From Streptomyces lincolnensis (GTDB lineage: Bacteria; Actinomycetota; Actinomycetes; Streptomycetales; Streptomycetaceae), in the NCBI RefSeq assembly GCF_001685355.1, contig NZ_CP016438.1, positions 3,162,001 to 3,226,000 on the forward strand: DNA of 64,000 bases, in the 5' to 3' direction. Made by a program: the position numbers and the translations under genes. Under the pieces are notes generated by a model. The model had not been told where the DNA came from and did no database searches. It saw only the letters and a program-made list of their open reading frames with translations. Position 1 is the first letter of the stretch. The number at the start of each line of letters is the position of its first letter. Of this stretch, positions 47,732-56,699 are shown piece by piece.

Positions 47732-48307
47732 TCAGACGTTCACGCCGAAGTCCTGGGCGATGCCGCGCAGGCCGGAGGCGTAACCCTGGCCGATGGCGCG
47801 GAACTTCCACTCCGCGCCGTGCCGGTAGAGCTCACCGAAGACCATCGCGGTCTCGGTGGAGGCGTCCTCGGAGAGGTCGTAGCGCGCGATCTCGGCGCCG
47901 CCGGCCTGGTTCACGACGCGGATGAACGCGTTGCGGACCTGGCCGAAGGACTGCTGGCGGTTCTCGGCGTCGTAGATCGAGACCGGGAAGACGATCTTCT
48001 CGACGTCGGCCGGGACGCCTGCGAGGTTGATCTTGATCTGCTCGTCGTCACCCTCGCCCTCACCGGTGAGGTTGTCACCGGTGTGCTCGACCGAGCCGTC
48101 GGCGCTCTTGAGGTTGTTGAAGAACACGAAGTTCGCGTCGCTGCTGACCTTGCCCTCGGCGTTCGTCAGCAGTGCGCTGGCGTCGAGGTCGAAGTCCGTG
48201 CCGGTGGTGGTGCGGATGTCCCACCCCAGACCGACGATGACCGCGGTCAGTCCCGGCGCCTCCTTGCTCAGTGATACGTTGCCGCCCTTGCTGAGGCTGA
48301 CTCCCAC
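47732..48307 (-). CDS. TerD-family calcium-binding stress protein
   Basis: The 191-residue protein is closely related to its downstream neighbour ([71 protein letters not shown]). It starts at GTG with GGAGGACTC just upstream, a strong ribosome site, suggesting high expression. It is likely the primary TerD of the cluster. Confidence 0.95.
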   Translation of the reverse strand: MGVSLSKGGNVSLSKEAPGLTAVIVGLGWDIRTTTGTDFDLDASALLTNAEGKVSSDANFVFFNNLKSADGSVEHTGDNLTGEGEGDDEQIKINLAGVPADVEKIVFPVSIYDAENRQQSFGQVRNAFIRVVNQAGGAEIARYDLSEDASTETAMVFGELYRHGAEWKFRAIGQGYASGLRGIAQDFGVNV

Positions 48308-48420
48308 GAGTCCTCCATTGGTGTCCAGGGGCGGGGAGCCCCGCCGTGCCTTGTATGTCGGATCAACGACTCGATCCTAGTGACGGGTTCCCGTACCACG
48401 CATGCCCTGGAACCGAAGAA

Positions 48421-48879
48421 TCAGAGGGTGTCGAGGGCCTTGACGTAGTCGTTCAGGTCACGGGCGTCGGGCAGGGCGTTGACGACGGTCCAGCGGACCA
48501 CGCCCTCCTTGTCGATGACGAAGGTGCCGCGCACCGCGCAGCCCTTGTCCTCGGCGAAGACGCCGTAGGCGCGGGAGGCCTCGCCGTGCGGCCAGAAGTC
48601 GCTGAGCAGCGGATAGTCCAGGCCCTCCTGCTCGGCGAAGACGCGCAGGGTGTGGATGGAGTCGTTGGAGACGGCGAGCAGCTGGGTGTCCCGGTCGGAG
48701 AACCGCGGGAGGTTGTCGCGCAGCGCGCACAGCTCGCCGGTGCACACACCGGTGAAGGCGAAGGGGTAGAAGAGCAGCACGACGTTCTTGCTTCCGCGGA
48801 AGTCGGAGAGCTTGACGGTCGCGCCGTGGTTGTCCTTGAGCTCGAAGTCGGGGGCCTTGTCGCCGACCTGGATCGCCAT
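48421..48879 (-). CDS. Peroxiredoxin, AhpE/BCP type
   Basis: The 152-residue protein reduces peroxides. The peroxidatic Cys46 lies in [13 protein letters not shown] (C51 nearby), with Arg in the [11 protein letters not shown] region. It has the AhpE-like length and [26 protein letters not shown]. It is reduced presumably by mycothiol/mycoredoxin, inferred from the lineage. It follows the DUF3052 gene on the same strand, next to the Ter genes. Confidence 0.92.
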   Translation of the reverse strand: MAIQVGDKAPDFELKDNHGATVKLSDFRGSKNVVLLFYPFAFTGVCTGELCALRDNLPRFSDRDTQLLAVSNDSIHTLRVFAEQEGLDYPLLSDFWPHGEASRAYGVFAEDKGCAVRGTFVIDKEGVVRWTVVNALPDARDLNDYVKALDTL

Positions 48880-48991
48880 CGCCTCGGATGTCCCTTCGGT
48901 GGGGCTGTTCGGGTGGCTCCCACCCTACGCAGCGATCACCGGACGGCTTCGGACGGGCCGGTGCTGGACCGGCCCGTCCGGCGTTCTGGGC

Positions 48992-49429
48992 CTACTTCTT
49001 GGTCTTGGCGGCCTTGGGCGTCACCAGCCTGCTGCCGCTCCAGTCCTTGCCGACGCTGACGCTCTTGGACGCGGAGAGGCCGGCCGTCGTCGCGGCTTCG
49101 GAGATGTCGCTCGGCTCCACGTAGCCGTCACGCCCGGTCTTGGGCGTCAGCAGCAGGATCGAACCGCCTTCTTCGATGTACGTGGTGGCATCCACCAGCG
49201 CATCCGTCAGGTCGCCGTCCTCGTCGCGGAACCACAGCACCACGGCATCCGCTACGTCGTCGTAATCCTCGTCCACGAGGTCGCTGCCGATGACTTCTTC
49301 AATGGCCTCGCGGAGTTCCTGGTCTACGTCGTCGTCGTAGCCGATCTCCTGGACCACCTGCTCGGGCTGGAACCCCAGCCTGACGGCAGGGCTCGTCCGC
49401 TCCTCCGCGTGGTCCGCGGTCGCGCTCAC
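48992..49429 (-). CDS. DUF3052 protein
   Basis: The 145-residue protein fits DUF3052: AVRLGFQPEQVVQEIGYDDDVDQELREAIEEVIGSDLVDEDYDDV, WFRDEDGDLTDALVDATTYI and LLTPKTGRDGYVEPSDI, then a Lys tail. It is strongly acidic and its function is unknown. The GTG at 49429 follows AGGAGG by 7 nt. It is divergent from aceE, an order typical of Streptomyces. Confidence 0.92.
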   Translation of the reverse strand: MSATADHAEERTSPAVRLGFQPEQVVQEIGYDDDVDQELREAIEEVIGSDLVDEDYDDVADAVVLWFRDEDGDLTDALVDATTYIEEGGSILLLTPKTGRDGYVEPSDISEAATTAGLSASKSVSVGKDWSGSRLVTPKAAKTKK

Positions 49430-49794
49430 GGGTTGCCTCCTGATCATGTCTTGAGTGAATGTCCTGCATCGCGCGTGCGCGAAGCATTGGCCGTAGTCCA
49501 CACGGGCGGGGCGGATCGCGCAAGTACCCGGCCGTTCAGACCGCCGAAACGGTGACGTTCCCGGCCGTGTCGCCCGAACCTACGGCACCCGGCCCGAGCC
49601 GTGCGTGACGCATGCCACACCTTTCTGCCCCCCTTTGTACGCTTGGGAACCCGAGAGCGTTCACGCAGCGCCTGGTTACCCCAGAGTAGAGATGACGTTT
49701 GCTTCCCCGAGGTACACGATGGGGAACGGTGCAGGCATACCGAAATTGCAGCGAAACCCAGGGAAATGCAGCCCTCTGACAGGTAAGGAACAGC
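49430..49794. promoter_or_regulatory. Divergent DUF3052/aceE control region
   Basis: This 365-bp gap has no gene. It holds an inverted repeat TTCCCC (49703-49708) / GGGGAA (49721-49726) with a 12-bp centre, about 70-92 nt before the aceE start, and repeated TGCAG near 49747-49772. It probably contains the aceE promoter and an operator; the regulator is unknown. Confidence 0.5.
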
Positions 49795-52542
49795 GTGGCT
49801 TCCGGATCCGATCGCAACCCGATCATCATTGGCGGCCTTCCGAGTCAGGTTCCTGACTTCGATCCCGAGGAAACCCAGGAGTGGCTCGACTCCCTCGACG
49901 CCGCCGTGGACGAGCGCGGCCGGGAGCGGGCCCGCTATCTGATGCTGCGGCTGATCGAGCGGGCCCGCGAGAAGCGCGTGGCCGTGCCCGAGATGCGCAG
50001 CACGGACTACGTCAACACCATCCCCACCAAGAGCGAGCCGTTCTTCCCGGGCAACGAGGAGATCGAGCGCAGGATCCTCAACGCCACCCGCTGGAACGCG
50101 GCCGTGATGGTCTCGCGCGCCCAGCGGCCCGGCATCGGCGTCGGCGGCCACATCGCCACCTTCGCCTCCTCCGCCTCGCTCTACGACGTCGGCTTCAACC
50201 ACTTCTTCCGCGGCAAGGACGAGGGCGACGGCGGCGACCAGGTCTTCTTCCAGGGCCACGCCTCGCCGGGCATCTACGCCCGCGCGTTCCTCCTCGACCG
50301 GCTCAGCGAGCAGAACCTCGACGCCTTCCGGCAGGAGAAGTCGAAGGCGCCGTACGGGCTGTCCAGCTACCCGCACCCGCGGCTGATGCCGGACTTCTGG
50401 GAGTTCCCGACCGTGTCGATGGGCCTTGGCCCGATCGGCGCGATCTTCCAGGCCCGGATGAACCGCTACATGCACGCGCGCGAGATCGCGGACACCTCGA
50501 AGTCGCATGTGTGGGCGTTCCTGGGCGACGGCGAGATGGACGAGCCCGAGTCGCTCGGCCAGCTGTCCATCGCCGCCCGTGAGGGCCTGGACAACCTGAC
50601 CTTCGTCGTCAACTGCAACCTCCAGCGGCTCGACGGCCCGGTGCGCGGCAACGGCAAGATCATCCAGGAGCTGGAGTCGATCTTCCGGGGCGCCGGCTGG
50701 AACGTCATCAAGCTGGTGTGGGACCGCACCTGGGACCCGCTGCTCGCCCAGGACCGCGACGGTCTGCTGGTCAACCGGATGAACACCACGCCGGACGGCC
50801 AGTTCCAGACGTACGCCACCGAGACCGGCGCGTACATCCGCGACCACTTCTTCGGTGACGACCAGCGGCTGCGCGCGATGGTCGAGAACATGACCGACGA
50901 CCAGATCCTGCACCTGGGGCGCGGCGGCCACGACCACCGGAAGATCTTCGCGGCGTACAAGGCGGCCGTCGAGCACAAGGGCCAGCCGACGGTCATCCTC
51001 GCCAAGACCATCAAGGGCTGGACGCTCGGTCCCAACTTCGAGGGCCGCAACGCCACGCACCAGATGAAGAAGCTGACGGTCGACGACCTCAAGGGCTTCC
51101 GCGACCGGCTGCACCTGCCGATCTCCGACCAGGAGCTGGAGTCCGGCGCGCCGCCGTACTACCACCCGGGCCGGGACTCGGAGGAGATCCAGTACATGCA
51201 CGACCGGCGCAACTCGCTGGGCGGGTACGTGCCGACGCGTGTGGTGCGCTCGAAGCCGCTCGCGCTGCCCGAGGACAAGACGTACGCGACCGTGAAGAAG
51301 GGCTCCGGGCAGCAGTCGATCGCCACCACCATGGCCTTCGTGCGTCTACTCAAGGACCTCATGCGGGACAAGGAGATCGGCAGGCGGTTCGTGCTGATCG
51401 CGCCGGACGAGTACCGCACGTTCGGCATGGACTCCTTCTTCCCCAGTGCGAAGATCTACAACCCGCTCGGCCAGCAGTACGAGGCCGTGGACCGGGATCT
51501 GCTGCTCGCGTACAAGGAGTCGCCGCAGGGTCAGATGCTGCACGACGGCATCTCCGAGGCCGGCTGCACGGCCTCGCTGATCGCGGCGGGTTCGGCGTAC
51601 GCCACGCACGGCGAGCCGCTCATCCCGGTGTACGTCTTCTACTCGATGTTCGGGTTCCAGCGCACCGGCGACCAGTTCTGGCAGATGTCGGATCAGTTGG
51701 CGCGCGGTTTCGTCCTGGGTGCGACCGCGGGGCGTACGACGCTGACCGGTGAGGGGCTCCAGCACGCCGACGGCCACTCGCAGTTGCTCGCGTCGACCAA
51801 CCCGGGCTGTGTGGCGTACGACCCGGCGTTCGGGTTCGAGATCGCGCACATCGTGCAGGACGGTCTGCGCCGGATGTACGGCACGTCCGAGGAGCACCCG
51901 CACGGCGAGGACGTCTTCTACTACCTCACCGTCTACAACGAGCCGATCCAGCACCCGGCCGAGCCTGCGAACGTGGACGTCGAGGGCATCCTCAAGGGCA
52001 TCCACCGCTTCAGCGAGGGCACGGCGGGCTCGATCCCGGCGCAGATCATGGCGTCGGGTGTCGCGGTCCCGTGGGCCGTCGAGGCGCAGAAGACCCTCGC
52101 CGAGGAGTGGAACGTGAAGGCCGACGTGTGGTCGGCGACCTCCTGGAACGAGCTGCGGCGCGAGGCCGTGGAGTGCGAGGAGCACAATCTGCTGCACCCG
52201 GAGGAGGAGCAGCGGGTGCCGTGGGTGACCCGGAAGCTGACCGGCGCGGAGGGTCCGTTCGTGGCCGTGTCCGACTGGATGCGATCGGTTCCGGACCAGA
52301 TCTCGCGGTGGGTGCCGGGGACGTACCAGTCGCTGGGCGCGGACGGTTTCGGCTTCGCGGACACCCGTGGGGCGGCCCGCCGGCACTTCCACATCGACGC
52401 GCAGTCGATCGTGCTGGGTGTGCTGACCGAGCTGGCCAAGGCGGGCAAGGTGGACCGGTCGGCGCTGAAGCAGGCCGTCGACCGCTACCAGCTGCTCGAC
52501 GTCTCGGCCGCGGATCCGGGGGCCGCGGGCGGCGACGCGTAG
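49795..52542 (+). CDS. aceE: Pyruvate dehydrogenase E1, homodimeric type
   Basis: The 915-residue protein is the full-length single-chain E1 (AceE) that decarboxylates pyruvate with thiamine diphosphate and acetylates E2. The ThDP motif [14 protein letters not shown]...NLTFVVNCN lies near 243-282, the N-terminal signature [21 protein letters not shown] near 62, and a transketolase-like middle/C-terminal part near 500-760. The GTG start follows AAGGA. A strong terminator follows. The gene is monocistronic here; E2/E3 lie elsewhere. Confidence 0.97.
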   Translation: MASGSDRNPIIIGGLPSQVPDFDPEETQEWLDSLDAAVDERGRERARYLMLRLIERAREKRVAVPEMRSTDYVNTIPTKSEPFFPGNEEIERRILNATRWNAAVMVSRAQRPGIGVGGHIATFASSASLYDVGFNHFFRGKDEGDGGDQVFFQGHASPGIYARAFLLDRLSEQNLDAFRQEKSKAPYGLSSYPHPRLMPDFWEFPTVSMGLGPIGAIFQARMNRYMHAREIADTSKSHVWAFLGDGEMDEPESLGQLSIAAREGLDNLTFVVNCNLQRLDGPVRGNGKIIQELESIFRGAGWNVIKLVWDRTWDPLLAQDRDGLLVNRMNTTPDGQFQTYATETGAYIRDHFFGDDQRLRAMVENMTDDQILHLGRGGHDHRKIFAAYKAAVEHKGQPTVILAKTIKGWTLGPNFEGRNATHQMKKLTVDDLKGFRDRLHLPISDQELESGAPPYYHPGRDSEEIQYMHDRRNSLGGYVPTRVVRSKPLALPEDKTYATVKKGSGQQSIATTMAFVRLLKDLMRDKEIGRRFVLIAPDEYRTFGMDSFFPSAKIYNPLGQQYEAVDRDLLLAYKESPQGQMLHDGISEAGCTASLIAAGSAYATHGEPLIPVYVFYSMFGFQRTGDQFWQMSDQLARGFVLGATAGRTTLTGEGLQHADGHSQLLASTNPGCVAYDPAFGFEIAHIVQDGLRRMYGTSEEHPHGEDVFYYLTVYNEPIQHPAEPANVDVEGILKGIHRFSEGTAGSIPAQIMASGVAVPWAVEAQKTLAEEWNVKADVWSATSWNELRREAVECEEHNLLHPEEEQRVPWVTRKLTGAEGPFVAVSDWMRSVPDQISRWVPGTYQSLGADGFGFADTRGAARRHFHIDAQSIVLGVLTELAKAGKVDRSALKQAVDRYQLLDVSAADPGAAGGDA

Positions 52543-52564
52543 CGTTCGCATACGGCGTCAACGG

Positions 52565-52603
52565 GTGAAGGGCGGTGGGGCCTGGGGCTCCACCGCCCTT
52601 CAC
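52565..52603 (+). terminator. aceE terminator hairpin
   Basis: GTGAAGGGCGGTGG pairs with CCACCGCCCTTCAC around a GC-rich loop, followed by CTCTTCTTT, 23 bp after the aceE stop: a Rho-independent terminator. Confidence 0.85.
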
Positions 52604-52623
52604 CTCTTCTTTACGATGCCGCC

Positions 52624-53361
52624 ATGAAGGAAGAATCGGCGCACGTCCGTTGGGAACGGCGCACTCAACGGCCGCTGCTGGCGCTGGCGGTGCTGTTCGC
52701 CGCCGCCTACGCCGTGCCCATAGTGGTCAGCCCGGCGAGCGAGGACCTGACGGCGGCGTGCACGGCGGTCGAGTGGGGGGTGTGGGCGGCGTTCGCCGCC
52801 GACTACGGGGTGCGGCTGTGGCTGTCACCGGCCCGGGTGAGCTTCGTCCGCACGCACTGGCTGGACTTGGCCGCGGTGCTGCTGCCGCTGATACAGCCAC
52901 TGCGGCTGCTGCGGCTGGTGTCGACGTTGCTGCTGGTGCAGCGGCGGGCCCGGATGGCCTCACAGATACGGCTGACGACCTACGTCGCGGGCGCGGTGGT
53001 CGGGCTGCTGATGTTCGGCTCGCTGGCCGTGCTGTCGGTGGAGCGCGAGTCGCCCGACGGGAACATCCGCACGCTGGGTGACGCGGTGTGGTGGTCCTTC
53101 ACCACCATGACGACCGTGGGCTACGGCGACCACGCCCCGACCACCGGACTCGGGCGGATGATCGCCGTCGGCCTGATGCTCTCCGGAATCGCACTGCTCG
53201 GCGTGGTGACCGCGAACATCGCCGCGTGGTTCATCGCCCGCTTCGAGAAGGACGACGTCGAGGAGCGCCGCCAGACCGAAGCGATCCGCCTCCTGACCGA
53301 CGAGGTACGGGCCCTGCGCGCGGAGGTCGCCTCACTCCAGCAGACCACCCCCAGAAGCTGA
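52624..53361 (+). CDS. Voltage-gated-type potassium channel protein
   Basis: The 245-residue protein has several membrane segments, an S4-like stretch LRLLRLVSTLLLVQRRAR, the pore helix VWWSFTTMTTVGYGD with the K+ selectivity filter TVGYGD (about 165-170), and a final helix. A cytoplasmic coiled coil (EERRQTEAIRLLTDEVRALRAEVASLQ) probably mediates tetramer assembly. It resembles small bacterial Kv channels. Confidence 0.93.
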   Translation: MKEESAHVRWERRTQRPLLALAVLFAAAYAVPIVVSPASEDLTAACTAVEWGVWAAFAADYGVRLWLSPARVSFVRTHWLDLAAVLLPLIQPLRLLRLVSTLLLVQRRARMASQIRLTTYVAGAVVGLLMFGSLAVLSVERESPDGNIRTLGDAVWWSFTTMTTVGYGDHAPTTGLGRMIAVGLMLSGIALLGVVTANIAAWFIARFEKDDVEERRQTEAIRLLTDEVRALRAEVASLQQTTPRS

Positions 53362-53389
53362 CGGCCCCCGACCGGACAGGAGCGGGCCG

Positions 53390-53594
53390 GGAGCGTGTCG
53401 ATGGCGCCCAGCACCAGGGCGACCAGGGCCGGCACCGGGCGAGAGCCCGTCCAGCTACGGCCCATGGCGAGCCAACCGCAGACGATCGCGACCGGGCCGA
53501 GGATGATCCCCAGCACGAAGAAACCGGCGACCGCGCAGATACCGCCCTTTCCGGGAGACACCCCCGGACCCCCGGCGATGATTCCGAGCGTCAC
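53390..53594 (-). pseudogene. Truncated duplicate of the DUF4190 gene
   Basis: Bases 53390-53540 are identical to 53723-53873 inside the intact DUF4190 gene. The copy contains ICAVAGFFVLGIILGPVAIV... but lacks the N-terminal leader and the C-terminus (LLAVIWLAGAATPGTGLF). It has a 10-residue Gly-rich insertion (AGGPGVSPGKGG) and reads on into sequence antisense to the K+ channel. It is a decayed, recently duplicated copy. Confidence 0.75.
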
Positions 53595-53669
53595 GCGATC
53601 CGGCGGGACACGAGACAGGAGCGGGCCCCCGGTCGTCCCACCGGGGGCCCTTCCCTCACTCGCCCCGGG

Positions 53670-53975
53670 TCAGAACAGGCCCGTGCCCGGGGTTGCCGCT
53701 CCGGCGAGCCAGATGACCGCCAGGAGCGTGTCGATGGCGCCCAGCACCAGGGCGACCAGGGCCGGCACCGGGCGAGAGCCCGTCCAGCTACGGCCCATGG
53801 CGAGCCAACCGCAGACGATCGCGACCGGGCCGAGGATGATCCCCAGCACGAAGAAACCGGCGACCGCGCAGATGACTCCGATGATTCCGAGCGTCGCGCG
53901 ATCCGGCCCGCTCCGTGACCACGTCCGGCTACGTGAGCGGGGGTACCTGCGCGTTCCCTGTCCGAAGCCCGCCAT
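53670..53975 (-). CDS. DUF4190 small membrane protein
   Basis: The 101-residue protein has a basic N-terminus (RRYPRSRSRTWSRSG) and two membrane segments: ATLGIIGVICAVAGFFVLGIIL, then PVPALVALVLGAIDTLLAVIWL, with GPVAIVCGWLAMGRSW in between. This is the DUF4190 pattern. The ATG at 53975 follows GGGAG by 6 nt. A truncated copy lies just downstream. Confidence 0.8.
   Translation of the reverse strand: MAGFGQGTRRYPRSRSRTWSRSGPDRATLGIIGVICAVAGFFVLGIILGPVAIVCGWLAMGRSWTGSRPVPALVALVLGAIDTLLAVIWLAGAATPGTGLF
53723..53873. repeat. 151-bp exact direct repeat, copy inside the DUF4190 gene (other copy 53390-53540)
   Basis: The two copies are identical over 151 bp and are spaced 333 bp apart. Similarity continues in weaker form beyond the left side of the gene (GATGATTCCGAGCGTC occurs near both copies), showing that the duplication was once longer. 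Confidence 0.85.
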
Positions 53976-54093
53976 CATCAACTCCCAGAACCCCTCGGTG
54001 AATTCGGGTGCGTTCTCGGGTTCGTGAAGGCGGGTACCCCCGTCGCGAGGGCTAATCCTCCGGGTTTCTACTACCGCAGGACACCACCGGCCT

Positions 54094-54128
54094 TGCGGCG
54101 CGCCGCCCCCCTCCGGCAGCGCGCCGCA
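54094..54128. terminator. Hairpin in the 329-bp gap after the DUF4190 gene start
   Basis: TGCGGCGCGC and GCGCGCCGCA pair perfectly around 15 nt. The gap 53976-54304 has no convincing gene; the hairpin could end transcription of the MFS gene, whose stop is at 54305. Confidence 0.35.
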
Positions 54129-54304
54129 GCACCGGTCACCCTCCTCGCCGTACGAACTCCCCGCATGTGCCGGGGGAATGTGCCGTACCGGAGGGCTTGA
54201 CCCACTGTGACGTGCGGCGCGTGCCGGGTGGGAGGAATCTTTAGCGTTGTCACCCTGATAGGGGAACTACGCCTGTTTTTCCCACGGTTGGCCGCGGTGT
54301 GCGG

Positions 54305-55924
54305 TCAGATGTGGCCGACTCCCGCCCCCGCCTCCGCGTTCGCACCGCGCTTGGTGAGCATCGCAACGAGGACGGCGACGACCGCGACACCGGCGGCGAC
54401 CAGGGACGCCAGGCTCATCCCGGAGATGAAGGTGTCGTGCGCGACGCCGGTGATCTTCGTGGCGATCGCCTCCGGCGTACCCGGCGCGATCGGGGGCACG
54501 CCCACCTGGACCGCCTCCGAGGCCTGGTGCTCCTGGGCCGCGGTGAGCGGCGGGAGTCCCGCGTCGGCCCAGTTGCCCGCGAGGTCGCTGTCGACCTTGG
54601 AGGCCATCACCGCACCGAGGACGGCCGTACCGAGGCTGCCGCCGATCTGCATCGCGGCCTGCTGGAGGCCACCGGCGACACCGGAGAGCTCCATCGGGGC
54701 GTTGCCGACGATGACCTCGGTGGCGCCGACCATGACGGGTGCGAGGCCGAGGCCCAGCAGGGCGAACCAGAGCGACATGACGCCACTGCCGGTGTCCGTC
54801 GCCAGCGTGGACATGCCGTACATGGCGAGCGCGGTGCACGCCATACCGCCGGCCAGCGGCACCCGCGGGCCGAGCTTGGTGATCATCGCGCCCGCGAGCG
54901 GGGAGCCGACGATCATCATTCCGGTGAGCGGCAGCAGGTGCAGACCGGCGTCGATCGGGCTCATGCCGTGCACGTTCTGGAGGTAGAACGTCACGAAGAA
55001 CAGACCGCCCATGAAGGCGATGGCCATCAGCACCATCAGCACGACACCCGCGGCCAGCGGCACCGAGCGGAACAGCCCCAGCGGGATCAGCGGCTCCTTG
55101 ACCTTCGTCTCCCAGAAGGCGAACGCGGCGAAGAGCACGACGGAGCCGAGGATGAACGCCCACGTCTTGCCGTCGCCCCAGCCCCACTCGGGGGCCTTGA
55201 TGAGCGCCCACACCAGGCAGAACATCGCGGCCGACAGCAGCGCGATGCCCAGCAGGTCGAAGGAGCGCGGGGCCTTCTCGGCACGGTGGTCGAGCAGGAT
55301 CCAGGCGCCGAGGGCGACGGCGAGGATGCCGACCGGCACGTTGATGAAGAACACCGACTGCCAGTTGACGTGCTCGACGAGCACACCGCCGAGGATCGGG
55401 CCGCCCGCGGTGGAGGCACCGATGACCATGCCCCAGATACCGATGGCCATGTTGAGCTTCTCGGCCGGGAAGGTCGCGCGCAGCAGCCCGAGCGCGGCCG
55501 GCATCAGCAGCGCGCCGAACAGGCCCTGGAGGACACGGAAGGTGACGACCAGCGCGATGCTGCTGGACATGCCGATGGCACCGGACGCGGCCGCGAAGCC
55601 GACGACACCGATCAGGAAGGTCTGGCGGTGGCCGAACCGGTCACCGAGCTTGCCCGCGGTGATCAGGGAGACCGCGAGGGCGAGGAAGTAGCCGTTGGTG
55701 ATCCACTGGACCTCCGCGAAGGACGCGTTCAGGTCCTTCTGGATGGCCGGGTTGGCGATGGCCACGATGGTGCCGTCGAGGGCCACCATCATGACCCCGA
55801 CCGCGACGGTTATGAGGGTGAACCACGGGTGGCCGCGCAGGCCGGAGGCCGATGCCCCGCCGGACGGGGTGGATGGCGCCTCATCCCCCGGCCCCGTCTT
55901 GTCGAGGGTGGTCTGACTAGTCAT
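54305..55924 (-). CDS. DHA2/EmrB-type MFS drug exporter
   Basis: The 539-residue protein has 14 helices, with MMVALDGTIVAIANPAIQKDL, GKLGDRFGHRQTFLIG (motif A), FRVLQGLFGALLMPAALGLL and the motif C GGPILGGVL followed by NWQSVFFINVPVG. The closest pattern is actinobacterial EmrB/QacA pumps. It is divergent from a TetR gene across a 66-bp palindromic region, so it is presumably TetR-repressed. Confidence 0.93.
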   Translation of the reverse strand: MTSQTTLDKTGPGDEAPSTPSGGASASGLRGHPWFTLITVAVGVMMVALDGTIVAIANPAIQKDLNASFAEVQWITNGYFLALAVSLITAGKLGDRFGHRQTFLIGVVGFAAASGAIGMSSSIALVVTFRVLQGLFGALLMPAALGLLRATFPAEKLNMAIGIWGMVIGASTAGGPILGGVLVEHVNWQSVFFINVPVGILAVALGAWILLDHRAEKAPRSFDLLGIALLSAAMFCLVWALIKAPEWGWGDGKTWAFILGSVVLFAAFAFWETKVKEPLIPLGLFRSVPLAAGVVLMVLMAIAFMGGLFFVTFYLQNVHGMSPIDAGLHLLPLTGMMIVGSPLAGAMITKLGPRVPLAGGMACTALAMYGMSTLATDTGSGVMSLWFALLGLGLAPVMVGATEVIVGNAPMELSGVAGGLQQAAMQIGGSLGTAVLGAVMASKVDSDLAGNWADAGLPPLTAAQEHQASEAVQVGVPPIAPGTPEAIATKITGVAHDTFISGMSLASLVAAGVAVVAVLVAMLTKRGANAEAGAGVGHI

Positions 55925-55954
55925 GTGTTCGAGGCTAGTGACAGCCACTGACAA

Positions 55955-55986
55955 TTGACAAACCAATTCATAAGTCAGTAACTGAC
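55955..55986 (+). promoter_or_regulatory. TetR promoter with operator palindrome
   Basis: TTGACA (55955-55960) and GTAACT (55978-55983) are 17 bp apart, and the ATG at 55991 is only 7 nt later, suggesting a leaderless message. GTCAGT-A-ACTGAC (55974-55986) is a perfect palindrome over the -10, and TGACAATTGACA (55949-55960) is a second near-palindrome. Either could bind the TetR protein and control both genes. Confidence 0.55.
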
Positions 55987-55990
55987 CTGT

Positions 55991-56617
55991 ATGGAAACAC
56001 TGCGGGAACGCAAGCGTCAGCGCACCCGGGACGCGCTGGTGCGGGCCGCCCTCGACCTGTTCACCACCCGCGGATACGAGGGGACGACCGTCGACGACAT
56101 CGCCGAGGCCGTCGACGTCTCGCAGCGCACCTTCTTCCGTTACTTCGCCGGCAAGGAGGAGGCCGCCCTCGCCGTCCACGAGATGACGGTGGAGCACTTC
56201 CTCGGCGCCGTGCGCGAGCGCCCGCCGCACGAGCCCCCGATGGAGGCGCTGCGCCAGGCGGTGCTGGAGGGATGGGACACGCTCAACGAGGTCGTCGAGT
56301 CCGTCGTACCGGTCGAGCTGTTCCTGCGGATGTTCCGGGTGATCGAGTCGACGCCGGTGCTGCTCGCCGCCCATCTGCGCCGCTCCACGGAGAGCGAGGA
56401 CACCCTGGCGCGGATCCTCGCCGAGCGCGAGGGACTCGATGTGGACGCCGACCCGCGGCCCCGCGTGGTGGTGGCGGTCTTCGGCGGGGTGATGCGGCTG
56501 ACGGAACGGCAGTGGTGCGCGGGCGGGGACACCGGCCTCGACACCATGCGGGCACTGACCGTCTCATATCTCGAACAGGTGGGGCCCGCACTCACAGGTG
56601 CCTGGCGAACACGCTGA
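55991..56617 (+). CDS. TetR-family transcriptional regulator
   Basis: The 208-residue protein has the N-terminal TetR helix-turn-helix: RTRDALVRAALDLFTTRGYEGTTVDDIAEAVDVSQRTFFRYFAGKEEAA, followed by a helical effector domain. It is divergent from the EmrB-like pump, its likely target. Confidence 0.95.
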   Translation: METLRERKRQRTRDALVRAALDLFTTRGYEGTTVDDIAEAVDVSQRTFFRYFAGKEEAALAVHEMTVEHFLGAVRERPPHEPPMEALRQAVLEGWDTLNEVVESVVPVELFLRMFRVIESTPVLLAAHLRRSTESEDTLARILAEREGLDVDADPRPRVVVAVFGGVMRLTERQWCAGGDTGLDTMRALTVSYLEQVGPALTGAWRTR

Positions 56618-56699
56618 GGTAGACGGCCCATACACCGAAACGTGATACCCGTCACTCGATTAACCCGAGACCCTCCCGTTCTCCTAGTGTGTCCTTTCA

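Noticed and set aside
54071-54253. Small basic protein of 60 residues on the minus strand
   Set aside because: It has no ribosome site, domain or credible codon pattern, and contains the 54094-54128 hairpin.
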